Origin: Chiridota heheva
Taxonomy: Eukaryota > Echinodermata > Holothuroidea > Apodida > Chiridotidae
Assembly: GCA_020152595.1 (NCBI GenBank)
Contig: JAIGNY010004413.1
Span: forward strand, 105,001-169,000
Length of the DNA: 64,000 nucleotides
Direction of reading: 5' to 3'
Shown: positions 1 through 13,722 of the stretch, in pieces
Numbering within the stretch: position 1 is the stretch's first letter
Layout of the letters: each line of letters begins with the position of its first letter
The notes under the pieces: model-generated
The model's input: the letters and a program-made list of their open reading frames with translations, nothing else
Told to the model about the DNA's origin: nothing
Database searches by the model: none
Position numbers and translations under genes: made by a program

Positions 1-1207
1 ATTTATTATGTACATGAACTTTAAGCCCACCATGGCATTCTGCAGCTATTGAAAGCATTATGTTTATCATATTCGGAGTATCCAAGTTCGCAGTAGCATG
101 CACTATGTTTCAAGCCTCACATTTCTCTTGCCGGTGTGATAGTAAATTTTGCCCCCTAAATTTGGGGCCCCCGGTCCTTATTTCCTAAGAAATGTCTGGT
201 GAATTTGGTCCCCACCCCACCTTCGGACTGATTTTACTAGGTGATTTACTGGTGTGTCTGTACGGTTCTTTTAATTGATTTTGTGTATTGAAGTGACAAG
301 CTAAAACATGAGTTAGCAATATTTATGTACAGAATACATACTCGTAGAATTTGACCACGAACAGAAAAATGGTTTCCAGTAAGCGGCACTTCGGTGAGAA
401 AGAAATACAATATTTCCTTCGATCTGGACAGTACCCATCGGGATACACTAAAGAATAAAAGCGTGCAGTGAGAATTACTGTGAAGAGAGGAGAAGGGTTT
501 TTTTCTTGCAAAAGGGGGACAAGTTGTTGTCTCGTCCGTTAAGGGAGAAGAAAATGCTTATTGTTTCATTGCGGTGTTGGAGGTCGGATAGGCTAACCAA
601 GGCATGAACTGTAAATTGTAATGATAATTATAATCTAACGTTAGTGTTAATCCTTTGGGCCCAGGTCCTAGTCGACTTAGGGCCTATGCCTACGATATTG
701 GGGCCTTAAGTATTTTCTAGGAAAGAAGGGCCGGGTCCACATTAACTATCAGACCGTTTTTACAATGAGGGAGGGGAGGGGAGGGGTGGACCAAATTTAC
801 TAGATAACGACGGCTTAATTGTCCTGAATTTAATATGCTGAAACAAATATGTAGTGAAGTGTTTTTATGTCTTTAAATGAAGCCATCCAATATGTTCATT
901 TTCTTTTAGGCTGATTTTCAAATAGGTAAATTTTCGACCGAAATTTACTTGATTTTTGTTTACAACAACCTAGTGGGCGAACGCAAAAACCCACAAAGAT
1001 TTAGTCGAGTCAGGGGTATCCACGGCTTTGTGAAAGCAAACATAATTACTTTTAAAGTTTTATCTTTGATATGCAAATCAAGCTTCTGTAAATTTATCAG
1101 TGAAATCTTAGAGGAGAAATTAAAAAAATCATTTTATATTGCTGACTATTTTTTTAGAACTGACTAAAATATGAGAAACTAAACACAGTAATTGGAACGC
1201 AAAAGTT
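1..1207. other. Gene-free stretch, no recognised feature
   Basis: No frame here gives a recognisable protein and no repeat was identified by eye. The only notable composition is a G-run tract at 769-789 on the + strand (see findings). Confidence 0.5.
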
Positions 1208-3360
1208 TTGGGTATTGCAAATAATATTTATACGATGAATAGGAGCAAGAAAAAACAAAAGAAAACCACAAGATTTCTAAGGAAAGCTAGAAGAGCAACT
1301 AAGAAAGAATTCATACTAGAAAAATGTTCAACAAAAAGAGAAGTTCTAATCAAGAAGCTGAAGTTTATTAAGCAATGTATCCAAAAACATGATAATTTGG
1401 AAAACTTAAAAGTCACCATTAAAGTTGCTGATAAAATTAAACAGAAAGGAGTTACAAGCTTCTGGAATTTTATCAAACAGATGGAAGGAAGAAAAAGGGA
1501 AGAAATAACAGCAATGACGGACAACCGTGGAACAACCATAGAAGATTCAGTAGGAATAAATAAAGTATATCTTGAACATTAAAAGAATCTTTTCCCAAAA
1601 AGAAAAGGAAAAAATTCAAGAGAAAAAGAAGTGGAATGGATTGTAGAACACTGCAATAAAGCTAGAAGACTGATCGCTACTAATAAAAGAGCTAAACAAA
1701 TAACCTGGAAAGAATACTATGATGCAAAAAAAAAAAACTCAAGATGAATAAAGCAGCTGACTTCAGCGGATGGAAAAATGAATATATTAAAAAAGCTGGA
1801 CCTGATCTGGATAAAAGTATATTTATGATGCTAGATAAAGTAGTAAAAATTGGAGAAGTACCTAAAGACTGGGAACACATGAAAATTAAATCAATACTTA
1901 AAAATAAAGGAAGCAGGAAAGAGATGGAAAAAATCCTGCACACAAAGATATATTAAGGAAAGGAATCACTGAGTACCAGTGTGGGAGCATGCAAGAAAGA
2001 GGAACTGTAGACCATTTATTCACCTTACAACTGTACAAGCTAAATATTTAAATAATAACCTATACATTATGCTAGCAGATACAGAGAAGTGTTTTGATAA
2101 ACTCTGGTTGATAGATGCTTGTAACGAATTATACAATATTGGAGATTAGCTGAAGAAGTGGAACTTATCATTCGTATGAACGAAAATGCATACGTAACGG
2201 TAGATACTCCGCTAGGATTGACAGAACAAATGATCCCAAACCACATTGTAAGACAAGACACTATTACGGGACCAACTTTATGCACCATAGAAACAAATAG
2301 AATAAACCAGATAGGCGAAAGGTGCATTACTACTATAGGACCTAACATTAAAATTGGAAATCTAATCTACGTCGACGATGTAGCAGGAATTGGTACTACA
2401 TAAACGCTAGAAGCAACAGGTACATCTAATTTTGATAGAAGAAAGAAAAGAATTTACAATCAACAATATAAAAAAAGAAAACTGCCATACTTAAGCTGAA
2501 AAAAAAAAAACGAAAAACTTCCATATATACATGTCAAAAAAGGAAAAATTGGTGAAACAGAAAACACAAAGTATCTAGGTGAATGGTTTTTCACCAAAGA
2601 CCTTAACAAAAACAAGAAAGAAAGAGGCACATATTGAGCGTATGAATTGAACAATAGAAAAGTATGGAGACCAGAAGAAAGTCGGAAATGCAGCATTATA
2701 AGTACAAATTAAAATACTAGAAGCAGTAGCTATGCCAGCTTTCACTTATAATATGGAAACTTGGACTAATCCCTAGTAAAGGAAGCACAATTAAACTCTA
2801 GAAAATCTGCAAATAAGAATGATTTGCCGCATATTCAACTTAAATAGTTCAACATCATATTGGGGACTCTTGAAAGAAGCAGGTTTTTGACCAATATTAC
2901 AAATTATTCATTAAAATAAACTCATGTTAATACTCAACTCGGACGAAAGCAGAACAGCAGGAAAAATACTTATTGAACAAAAAGATAAAGGCCAATCTGG
3001 ATGTTGGTATCGTGAAATCAAATACATAGGAGGAAAATACGGAATTGATATTGATACAAATAATGTTCGGAAGAAGACAAAAAGCAAATGAAAAAAAGAA
3101 GTTAACAAGAAAATTGCTGATGAAATAGAGGAAATGGATCAAAGAAAGAAAATTAGCAAACTCAGATTTCAACTAGAACACGTTTTGAAAGACAGAAATA
3201 TGTTGCAGAGTTGAAAACAATGGAGACCCTTACTATAATCAAATTAAGACTGAATATGACTAAAGTTAAAGCCAATTACAAGAATAGCTACCCTAATATA
3301 AATTGTGAATTTTGTGACCATGAGGACACTACTGAACACATTTTAAACTCAAAGCAAAAA
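1208..3360 (+). mobile_element. Decayed non-LTR retrotransposon (LINE) relic 1
   Basis: Three broken frames on the + strand read as pieces of one reverse-transcriptase protein. A basic Lys/Arg-rich segment lies at 1208-1582. A second segment at 1744-1956 includes IGEVPKDW and KSILKNKG, which resemble the RT fingers region. A third at 2158-2403 ends in the catalytic YVDD box (LIYVDDVAG) after a TGPTL motif. Downstream, near 3290-3345, is CEFC followed by TTEHIL, the C-x2-C...H zinc-knuckle-like motif found after the RT in many LINEs. Stops and frameshifts separate all parts, so it is dead. The clade is not resolved. Both ends are approximate; the right end is placed where a second LINE begins. 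Confidence 0.75.
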
Positions 3361-5003
3361 ACCCAAGGAGGTTGATGGTCCCCTTCAGGGTAATGATGGT
3401 GTTACTATCAATAGTGGCAAGAATATGGGTAAGGTTTTGAATGACTACTTGTATCTGTTTTTACTAAGGAGTCCCTTGCTGCTGATGTTGTGGAGTATCT
3501 TAGTATGTATTCTCCAGGATATTAATGGATATTGAGGATGCTGATTTTTCAATTGATGTCGTGTCTAAGAAGTCGAAGGGTTTGATTTCAAATAAAGCAC
3601 CCGGTCCAGATGGTATACACCCTGCTGTTTTACGTGAATGTTCTTTCTGTTCTTTCTGTTCCCCTGAGTATTATCTTTTTAAAGTGCTTTGATGTTGGTG
3701 TTGTTCCTAGTGATTGGAGAATTGCAAATGTCACTCCTAATATTAAAAAGGGTGACCACAGTTTGCCCTAAACTATAGGCCAATAAGTCTTACTAGTGTT
3801 GTATGCAAGGTTATGGAGTTCATTGCTAAGGATGTTGTACAAGATCATTTACTGATTAATGGTTTGTTGAATTTGTCCCTGCATGGGTTCTTACCTAAGA
3901 GGTCTTATGTTTCTAATTTATTGGAATTTCTTGATGATGTTACTACACTAGTTGATTCTGGTCACAATGTGGATGTTATCTATTTAGACTTCCAAAAAGC
4001 CTTGATAAGGTTCCGTTAGGCAGGCTTATGTTGAAAACAAGAGCGCTTGGTGTGGAGGGAAAGTGTGCCAATTGGATACATTTTTGGTTAATTGACAGGT
4101 CACAAAGAGTTGTTGTTAATGGTGAAGTCTCTCCATGGAAAAAGGTTACAAGTGGTGTTCCTCAGGGTTTTGTATTAGGTCCGCTTCTTTTCTTAATCTT
4201 CATTAATGATATTGATGTTTCCCTCGGCTTCAGGATTTGTAAATCTGCTGATATTACTAAGCTCTTAATGGCAACTTGATGATGCTAGGGATTCTTTACT
4301 GTTGGAAACTAATCTGGATTAATTAATTTCTTGGTCCCAAACGTGGCAGATGTCATTCAATGTTGATAAATGCAAAGTTATTCATTTTGGTCAAAGCAAT
4401 TTGGCTTTTGATTACTGCATGAATGGTTCAAATCTTGGTTGTGTTGATCAAGAAAGGGATCCAGATGTTGTCAGTACTAGTAATCTGATAGCAGCTGCAA
4501 GGGCAAATAGGATGCTTGTTTTGATCAAAGGAAATTTGTGTTTTCTTGGTAGAGAGGTTGTCCTTAATTTGTATAAGCAGTTAGTCAGGCCTCACCTTGA
4601 GTATGCTATCGCTTTGACCACGCTTGAGTTGAGAAGAGTACGTGGCGATATGATTCAGGTTTTTTTTTTATTCCTATCTGGTAGTGATGCTTTGACGTCC
4701 TGTAATTTCTTGCATGTTTCAGCTAATCCTCATGTGACACGTGGTAACAGTTTAAAGTTGACCAAAGAGTTCTCACGGAAAGATATTCGGCGTTTTAGCT
4801 TTTCGCAAAGAGTTATAATGAGTGGGATGGTTTACCTGAGTGGGTATAGTTGCTCCAATTCTGTTCACAATTTCAAAGTCAACATTGATCAGTTCTTTAC
4901 TAATTCTGTGCGTCTTTGATTGTTGTGTGTGTGTGTGTGGTGTTACTTTGGGCTTTTTATGGGGTGATTCACCCTTCTAGCCCGTCATCTAGTTATGTTA
5001 TGT
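3361..5003 (+). mobile_element. CR1/L2-like LINE relic 2 (RT to 3' end)
   Basis: Translated fragments follow the usual CR1/L2 order. APGPDGIHP lies near 3600, then NYRPISLTSVV near 3770-3800, LDFQKA (3985-4010), GVPQGFVLGPLLFLIFIND (about 4155-4210), a damaged FADDT box reading KSADITK (near 4245), and the thumb/C-terminal part NVDKCKVIHFG through VRPHLEYA to the stop at 4919. At least two frame breaks occur, at about 4019 and 4279. The 3' end carries the TTATGTTATGTTA tail (about 4993-5005) typical of short-repeat LINE tails. The 5' half is missing, so this is a 5'-truncated dead copy. The insertion abuts relic 1 directly. Confidence 0.85.
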
Positions 5004-7600
5004 TAACTGTTTCTACTTAAGAACATTATTGGAATGGATATGAGCAAAACATGATACGGACAATATGGAAGACCTAAGCAGAGAGAGTTAATGAAATAAA
5101 AAAGTAAAGCTAAACAATGAACAGATGAGCTTTCCCGATCTCCGTACAGTTTAAATCAATGTATAGTATATTAAGCCAACAGAGTCTTGCACGTCATCTT
5201 CGATTTTATTCTTTATCGACGGTGCCTGGTATTTTCATCAGCGTGGACTCTGTGATGAACCACATGAGTCGGACACGATGTGAGTAATGAACACCACCTA
5301 AATTTTCACCACCACCTAAGTTTGTCGAAGAATACATCGAAGCGAGAAAAACCTATGAGTGATTTTTATCGTTGTTGGATATTTTTTATCGCCGCTCGAT
5401 ATTTTATATCGCCGCTCGATATTTTATATCGCCGCCAAATATTATTACCACTACCTTGATTTTTTACCTCCGCCTTCTAAGTTCTAGTTCTACGTTCTAC
5501 TATTGTTTATCATCGCCTCATTCGACCGCCTACTACTAGATTACCACCGAGTTTTTGCCCATTAGGCGTTCCATCGCTAGTCTGACGGACAGAATTGTCA
5601 AGGTAAATGATTAGCTCCGAAAATAATTTAATTTCATTCTTTTTTTGTTGTACATAAGGAGATACAAATGTATTTAGTAAGTTTACAATATTATTGTCAT
5701 CAAATTGGTAGCTCGTCAGTACTATTTGTAATGGTTTTGCCATCATATTTTGTACAAGTGTTGGTCGTATGATAGGTCAAAATGAAAATCCCAATGGAAG
5801 TTTGTACTCTTCCTAGGTTGTCTCACTCATCATATTGCAAGTTGCAAGTAAGCCTAGCCTAGGCCTAGTGTACATGGCATACTGAGTGAGATGTTTATCT
5901 CACTAACGCTAGGTGTAGGGGCCCATTCACGCTAATGAGAACCCACCTTGCCTCACTCTGACGTCAGAGATTGGTATCTACCTAATTATATATCTGTCAT
6001 ATATTAAGTAGTAGAGAGCACCAACAACTAGGGTCTACTTCCAAAAAGGACAGCTGCCTGCCAGCCACTAGTCAGATAACATCTGACTGTAGTTAGCGAG
6101 CCTAACTTAGGCCTAACGTTATACCTCAATACAATGCTGTTGCAATATTATGCAACATTACTGAAACAACAAACCTTTACTTCCGATAGCTACCAACTTT
6201 TCTCCTTACCTTGTAATTGTAAACAGAAAATATAGTCCTCGGTATCATGTTCCGAATCAAATGATGATATCATCGAGCAAAACTTATTGCTAGAATTTGT
6301 GTATCAAAAAACGTTATTTTCTGGAAGTTTTGGCTCCGTGGTCTTTTACAGTGAATTTCCTGTGTAGAACTGAATTTTCTACGCTGAGCATTGTTACGCG
6401 TATACGAGTGTACCAGGGTTCTAGCTAGACAAGTTTGAGTGCTGGGTTTCAGTGATACTCCAAGGTAACCTCATAGACCCCCCTCCCTTGAAGAACTGTT
6501 CAAATTTAGTCCACTTCTATTGACAAATTGTCAATGAATTTTTTTTTTTTAATCGGAATGGTAGAAGAATTAGTAAAATATTGTTTATGTACAATGGATA
6601 TTCAAAAACTAATGGATATTCGACTGTCAAAGTGCCCTCCCCCCCAAAAAAAAGTACAAACATATGCCGGAAACTCTTCTCTCAATTCCCATTGTTATTC
6701 ATCTTGCCCAAACATTTTACCGCTTTTATTTTCGTCCCAGTATTGTAGACGAAAGCCAAGCGGCACATGTTCCTATGAACTACGCAACAACTTTTATCAA
6801 TATGAAATCCCCCACAAATAAAAAAAATATCGATCAGTCCGGTATAATGTTAAGTGCATATGGGATTAATAACAAATGTGATTGGTTGCTTACATTTGGA
6901 CCGGTCTATAAGCACGCCTTGAGGGGGTGGGGGGGTATTTTTTACTTTGTAAAAGTTTGTTTGTATGGCAAGTGACGGACTTGGCAAGCTGCCAGCAGTG
7001 ATTCACAAGGATTAAAACATGAACCTGAACCGTGTGCATGTACGTACGTTTATGCAAAGAGCTTCGTGTATGGGTGATTTTATGATAATATGTACGTTCA
7101 ATTGCGTTAAATTCCTATACTTCAGTTGTTTTGATCAGAATTTAATGTGTGTTATGTTATGTGTGTAAATCAGCGGATGACATAGATAGAGCGAGAATAA
7201 AAGGAGATCTGTTTAAGCACTTAATTATTTAACCGAATTGAGCTTTTGAGTGCTGGGAGGAAGAGTGAATCTTTGAGCCGAGTGGTGGGCGGGAATTGCG
7301 AGTCCTGAATGGGCCTGCCCAGCGCCGCCCACTGTAGCTAGAACCCTGGAGTGTACACAAGTTAAAGAAAGAGCAACCCGGGCGAGGAACTTTTACAGGC
7401 GTTTTTCACGGTCACGGGCAGGAATTGGATTGTACTGTTTGAGTGTTGCAATTCCAACGCGTATAACACCATTTGGCGCTATGCGTGTACGTACGCATCA
7501 CGAGGGTAAGATATTTAAAATATTGTGCACGCTAATTGCGAGGCGTAATACATCTTATATGTGCACGTACATGCACATGCGCCAGTATTACATTTATTGT
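5004..7600. other. Gene-free stretch
   Basis: No recognisable coding sequence on either strand; open frames are short and AT-rich. It contains a small 20-bp tandem repeat (5378-5440). A segment near 5825-5925, with the words GTTTATCTCACTA and TGCAAGT, resembles one near 9080-9150 and probably marks a dispersed repeat. Confidence 0.5.
5378..5440. repeat. 20-bp tandem repeat, 3 copies
   Basis: Three head-to-tail copies of a 20-bp unit containing TATCGCCGCTC and GATATTTT. The first copy has one T for A change, and the third decays at its end. Confidence 0.8.
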
Positions 7601-7960
7601 TAAGAGTGTTTCATGATTTTGAAAAAACTGACAAAAAATTGTTCCTTTTTTTCTCTTTCCTTCTAATTTTGACCATTTGATATTGTTGTTTCTCTCCAAA
7701 TTTTACAACTGCAACTGTAAAACAAACTGAAGTAAGTGTGTTTAATTTTTCAGTGAGAAGGGACTGATTTTGATATCGAAAATAAAGTATCCCAGAAAAA
7801 TCTGGGAACTTTTTTTTGGGACTTGTTTTTTAAATCCCATTGACTTTTGATTAGTGTGTGGCGCCACTTTTTCAATGGACATGGGCACATACCCAAATCA
7901 GTAGATTTGGAGATCTGCTCCAATTTGGGTATGTGGACTCATATTAGACTGTAGTATACG
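7600..7960. repeat. Dispersed repeat with terminal hairpin, copy 1
   Basis: This block shares the order TTTTGATATCGAAAATAA ... CCATTGACTTTT ... TTAGTGTGTGG ... with 14870-15250. The part at 7886-7935 forms a hairpin: CACATACCCAAAT pairs perfectly with ATTTGGGTATGTG across a 24-base loop. No coding capacity is seen. A non-autonomous mobile element is likely, but its ends and target duplication were not found. Confidence 0.5.
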
Positions 7961-10217
7961 CTATAGCCACTACATGGCTGCTATACACAGTTAGAAAACG
8001 CTATATATCTTACAATGTTGAAACAGCTGCATTGGCTTATCATAGAAGCGTAGATCAATTTCACCTACATGCTAGAAAAACTAGGTCTTTTCGCGACGAT
8101 CGCAGGTCAACTTTTGACAATGCCTTTTATCATCATGGATCACTTTTACGTAATACAAGATAAATATGCAATGATACTATATTGAGACATTCACTTACGT
8201 TTTGTGTGTGAGTTTAATAAAGAAAACTGAAAAGTTATCAAAAAGTGAAGTCAAGGTGCGTATAAGGATGTTTCAGCTGACGTCATGAGGTCACATGACT
8301 TTGTTTGCATCACCATTTTGTAGCTCAGACTGCCTTTTGCTGTACACTTAATACGTTTGCATGTTGTTATAAACTTTTGTAAGTACTGTAAAATGCTGGA
8401 ATCTTGCTGTCTGGCTGTGCTGTTTGTTGTACCAACTAATAAACATGTTTAGAATCCACTGATTAAGGTTATTTGAAGTACTTGGAGAGTAATTTTTTCT
8501 TTAAAATAACATTTTATATTGGAAATTAATTAATTTTAACCAGCACATGTTTATATGCCCATCACCAGTGTGTGCTAGCGCGTGTTTGAGATCAAGTCTG
8601 TTTGTTTTACATGTGATGTGACTGAGCTGTGTAAAGATCAGATGCATGAAATACTCAACGCGCAAAGCTCTGCCCTGCAAAATGACTCCCAGTTGAGTTA
8701 CGAGTCACGTGATGAAATCCCTTTATAGACCTAGCATTAAATCAAACACTGCGCGCATTTACTTACGAACATTTTAGAAATAGAAGTGTCAGCGCTCTTG
8801 GGTGATATGCACACTAATTGTGTATGCCTTTCCTAAAGTGAGGGCTTTGCGAAGTAATTGGAATGTCATTTCTGTAATTTAGATGGGGTTTTTTACATTC
8901 AAAATGTTTATCATTTCATTTGTAACTTATTTTGAAAGATACTTTAAAAGTTTCAAGATGCTAATGAAATCAAAATTATAGCTCATAAGTACTTTTGTAA
9001 GTTTTGAGAAGGGTTTTCATTTCATGATTATGTTATTTGTTGTTGTCTGGGTGGTTTTCAATGTTACAAGTGTATTGTGCATTGTCTCACTCAGTATGCA
9101 AGTATTGCCTTGCAAGTAGTGCCCTACTGAGAGCTGTTTATCTCACTAGCCACAAAGCCTGGCCATCTACTTTGTCGCTTTGTCAGTCTGTCATTGCATG
9201 CGGGGTTTGTGATTGTGTACCTGCTAGATTTGGATCTCAAATGATCTTCGATTCATGAATTGGAAGATGAATTCATCAAGCAAGTCTGAATCATTTTTCT
9301 ATTCTCCGAATGATCACCTGGTGGAAAAAATAACATATTATTAATTGAATTGAAAATTGGGTTCGATACCTACAGTAACCTGCCTTAACGTTAGGCCTTA
9401 ACTCTTATGTTAAGTTAACTGTTATCATTATTGTTAATAATATTAAGGCCCATTAACGTTAATAAACCTAACGAACAATGGTTTAGACTAATGTTATATA
9501 TGCCTTGTCTACCCCTGTTCCAGGCCTTTTACTTCTCCACTGTTCTGTTTTTTTCTTGTTGGCTGACGTTAACTGATTGCTGTTTTACATTTCTGATTTA
9601 CGGTACTCAAAACAAATGACATGTCCCAGTGATAACATACGTGTAACCTTAGGCTACGTGTGTTGTGATAACTATGTAGGCCTAACGTAGTACCGTCGGA
9701 CTGATGCCAGTCAGCCAACCGTGTTAGGGGCCCTAGTATGGCTGGCTGTCCGAGGGTACTACAAAAACCTACACTCTGCTGTACTGTTAACTTTTAAGCC
9801 TTGTGTTAAAACATAAGAAAATCTCAGTTTTAAGATTTTTGTGAAAATGAAACCATTTTACCTTTTTCTTCACCCACAATGCTTGTTCATGATGTTTGAA
9901 GCCCACCCATGTCTTGAAAAACTGTTTTACGGTGATTTTAGTTACTTTTATTGAAGTATTTACTGGGGTACTTTTCATTCCGAAAAAATTGTCTGACGAG
10001 CTCTCCAAAGTACAGTCAAAGTTCAAAACACTGCTATCGGGGCTATAATATTTTAGCTGGGTTAATATACTTTAATGTTAGATTAATTTGAGGAAAAAAA
10101 TTAATATAATACTTATATAAAGTACACTTATATAATGTAAACATTTCCTGGTGTTTTATGTATTTGTTTTCGCACACAGTTTTTATACTAAAACTATATA
10201 CTAAAACACCCCTCTGC
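7961..10217. other. Gene-free stretch
   Basis: No recognisable protein on either strand. AT-rich, with short partially palindromic words such as TTAACGTTA near 9380-9480 and no clear element boundaries. Confidence 0.5.
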
Positions 10218-10704
10218 ACAGTCGCAACTGCAGGGAAGACATCGTTGTCACCCGCATCCGCCTCGGTCACTCCTCTTTCACTCACTCCCATCCTTTATCT
10301 GGCTCCCCTACCCCTCTCTGCCCCACTTGTAACACTGATCTCTCCATCAAGCATATCTTCGTAACCTGCCCCTCTATGCCAGAACTTTAGATCTCTTCTC
10401 TCCTCACTATCCTCAATCTCGGACTTTTACGAAAACAATTCTTCCTCAAACATCATCAACTTCCTCTGCAACAACAACCTCTTTCACCACATTTAATAAC
10501 CCCCTCCCCTCCATTTCTACACCTAACCTTACATACCCCTTTCTTTTCACCCAAAGTTTTTTTTTTCTTCCTGCTTTTCCCCCCTATCTCCCTTACAAAC
10601 CTTCCATCTCACTATCCTAAATCTTACACCATAATTTATTAAGACCCTCTTGGCACATTTGACTCTGACTGTCGCGGTGCCGTTAAACATCAACAAACCA
10701 AACC
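10218..10704 (+). mobile_element. 3' end of an RNase H-type LINE (subfamily B)
   Basis: The copy starts near CACAGTCGCAACTGCAGGG and ends with a conserved 3' word, TTTGACTCTGACTGTCGCGG then TGCCGTTAAACATCAACAAA. The same start and end occur at 23568-24071, and the same end at 27214-27418. The + frame includes CPTCNTD...HIFVTC, a C-x2-C-x7-H-x4-C knuckle. It is strongly 5'-truncated. A target duplication was not found here, unlike at the 23.6- and 27.2-kb copies. Confidence 0.75.
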
Positions 10705-11689
10705 ATATAAAATTATATGAACTTAAAAAGGTTGTGAGCAAAAAATCAACCTGCAGTTTAGTGGAACATCCTAAAACTTATTTGCGGACGTTTGTTTAGT
10801 TGATCACAAACGTGCGGTAACTAAGAAAGATGGCGACCAAAACATCAAATTGGAGAACTTTATTCCATCGTGGTGCTAAATAGGTAAAGAATTAGGAACA
10901 GATTTTTGGAAAATTGTATTATTTAAACAAATTGGTGTAAGAATATCCAAAAAGTAAGTTATTTATTCAATCATCAATTTTCTACAGTGTGTGAATTTAA
11001 AAAAACATACAATCCAATTTACATTTCTCAAAATGATCAAGAATTCATTCATGCAAAGGTTCAAAAATTTACTTACTGTTCAAAATATTGTTAGACAATA
11101 CTATGAACTTATCTTAAACGTCCTAAAACCGTGACAAAATAGCATTTTTATCGAAAAGTTGTGTTAAATATTTTCTCCGTCCACCAGTACTGCTTGTCCA
11201 CCGTGTATAAAATGACTATCTGCGTATTCATGTAGGACCTACTTGTAACGCGCTTAGATGGGAAGGTACAAAAACAATTAACGGGCACTCACGCGATGGT
11301 CTATTCACAATGGGCAAAAATATTCAAAATTGAGTCACGTGCAAGATTGATTTACAAATTCAATATTTTATCAATTAATTTTGTTGTTACCCTCAAACTT
11401 CTTGCCGCTTTCTCCATGCTGGTTAAGGTCCTAAGCATAAAAAAGTTAAATACACCTTACAAAAAAAAAAAGATTATTACAAGTTACAGTATTAGTTTAA
11501 GTTACCTCAACTTCTACTTAGATGTGTGGTACGTGTACGACACACTTGGAGCTGAGAACACACAGTAAGAGATACGTACGCGCAAACTCGTTTCATGGAA
11601 AATTGGGCTGCCATCCAAAAAAAAATGTCAATTATTTGCAATTGCTCTCGCATTTTAGTTTGTGCTTACGATCATATAGAATCAAGAAG

Positions 11690-11866
11690 ATTTGCCAAAA
11701 TTTCAAGCAGATTTCCCAAATATTCAAGGAGATTTTCTGAAAATTTAAGTAGATTTCCTGAAAATTCAAGGAGGTTTCCCAAAATTTCAAGGAGATTTCC
11801 AAAAAATTCAAGCAGTTTTTCCAAAAAATCAAGCAGATTTCCCAAAAATTTAAGAAAAATTGGGAA
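11690..11866. repeat. ~21-bp degenerate minisatellite
   Basis: About eight imperfect copies of a unit like CAAGGAGATTTCCCAAAA with a 20-22-bp period. The period is near a multiple of three and lacks stops, so both strands give spurious frames with a 7-residue repeat (FPKNSRR on +, LLEFLGN on -). Not a gene. Confidence 0.8.
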
Positions 11867-12387
11867 CCTCAATTAACCAGTGCAATTTGTATAAAGGAAG
11901 AATTTAAAGTTCTTTTTCCACCATGAGAGGACCCTTTTTCATAGGCGGTGGAACTGAGGCGGATGTGCCCCCTCACACACACTTTTCTCAAAAGTTTAAA
12001 AAGTGCTCTTTTCAACATGCTGAAAAGTTTCTCTTTACCTGTACTCAACACCTGAGTTAATCCTGAAAACTCGGGTAGGACAATTACCAACCGACTTCCT
12101 GTTCAGTGTATTGTGTTTCCACTCCAAACAATGATTGTTTATCTGCCATTCCCATGCATACCACAGCCAAGTAACCCAAGGCTATTTGTGTGTACAATGC
12201 CAGAGATGAATAATGAAGGTACTTTTGTGATTGAAATCACTCATCCGTGTTTAGTGTCTTAGTGGGAGAAGTTTATTTTCAAACTGGTGATAAAAAATAG
12301 CTGTGTATCAGAATGCCTGAGGTAATAATGTGCATTAACTTTGAATGATTGATGGACCATTTCTCTTAAGAAAAGATATTACTTCAT

Positions 12388-12482
12388 GAAAGAAGAAAAA
12401 TGCCCTTTCCTAAGGGAAAAATAAGGAAAAATGCCCTTTCAATGAGGACAAGTGCCTTTTTAGAGAAGGAACATGCCCTTTC
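12388..12482. repeat. Short imperfect tandem repeat, ~3 copies
   Basis: Three spaced copies of a word like GAAAAATGCCCTTT (with TGCCTTTTT and ATGCCCTTTC variants). It produces a repeated LKGH/LKRH motif in a spurious minus frame. Confidence 0.5.
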
Positions 12483-13594
12483 AAACATCGAAAACATTTT
12501 TTCTTCATATTTATTTGATTTTTATTTAAAGAAAGTAACACAAATATTACCCTAAAAAGTCTAAAAATGTGAAATTTCAGGTGAAACATTCTGAATTTTT
12601 CCATAGAAAAATGTTGGGGCCCAACAGCCCTATACATACAGTATTGGACAATATTGGACTTTTTCATACTTAAAAAGCCTTTGTCTTTTCCTACTGTACC
12701 TTTGTTTTTCCAGCTTATAATTTGTACAAACTCTTTAAAATAGGGCCTTTTTAAATATGCAAGCCACCCCAAATTTCATTAGTGTGGATGTTTTAAATGG
12801 GCCATGCAGGGCAAAACCTTTCATTTGGACCCGGGCCTCTGTATTGACATAAACTGACATGCTCTCTCTCTCCCCATCTTCTTTGTAAAGTTTAAAAGGT
12901 GCTCCTTTACAAACTAACAGAGATAAAAAAAATCTGTAAAAAAACTTGTTATTTAAAATATTAAAATGTATTTAAGTCCCCTTATAATAATCGATCTTTT
13001 TATTGACAGATTGAAGAAAGTAACACAAACATCAAGCAAAATACCCCAATTTTAGCTCACAGCGCCTTTAATTTGGGTTCTAGAGAAAACATACAATGGG
13101 ATACTTGCCACTGATTTACTGAAGACTGGGTGTGAATTTGGGCCATCTGGTCTAGTTTATAATGAAAATAGTTACATTTCTTATTCTCAGCAGCAAAAAA
13201 ATGAAAGCTCCATAAGGACCCTTTTGCTTTCCATATTATTTTAAACAAAGTGTTCCGATTCATGAACCATACCATTGGGGGAGGGTAGTGGATGGGTTGA
13301 CCATATAAAGCTATATTGCTGTGCTACTGTACACGCTTTGAAAATACGATAGTTGGAAAGTGCCCCTCAGATCCTGTGCCTTTTTTCCCCCACTTTCAAA
13401 CATCTTCTGCCGCCTCTGCCCTTTCTACACCTTTGCCAAGACAAGTGTTGGCAATTGCCCATCGGACAAAAAGGTAAAGATCTTTGTATTGCTTTGAAAG
13501 TTATTGGGGGTTGGGGAGGGGGTGCTTTGCCCTGATAGCCCTGTTTAGACCTGCTGTACTTCTCTATCTGAAAGCTTTTGGTTTTTATGTTGTA

Positions 13595-13722
13595 GATTCC
13601 GGTCCAAATTTGAAGATTTTTGATCCAAAATGAAAGACTTTTGGTCCAAATTTAGTTTTGATCCACAATTTAAGATTTTGGGGTCCAAATTGAAGATTTT
13701 TGGTCCAAAATTAACGATAATT
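13595..13722. repeat. ~28-bp imperfect tandem repeat, 4-5 copies
   Basis: Successive copies of a unit like GGTCCAAATTTGAAGATTTTT with insertions and substitutions. No coding meaning. Confidence 0.65.

Noticed and set aside
11632..11876. Small leucine- or arginine-rich peptide genes
   Set aside because: Heptad-like patterns arise from a 21-bp tandem repeat and occur in opposite frames.
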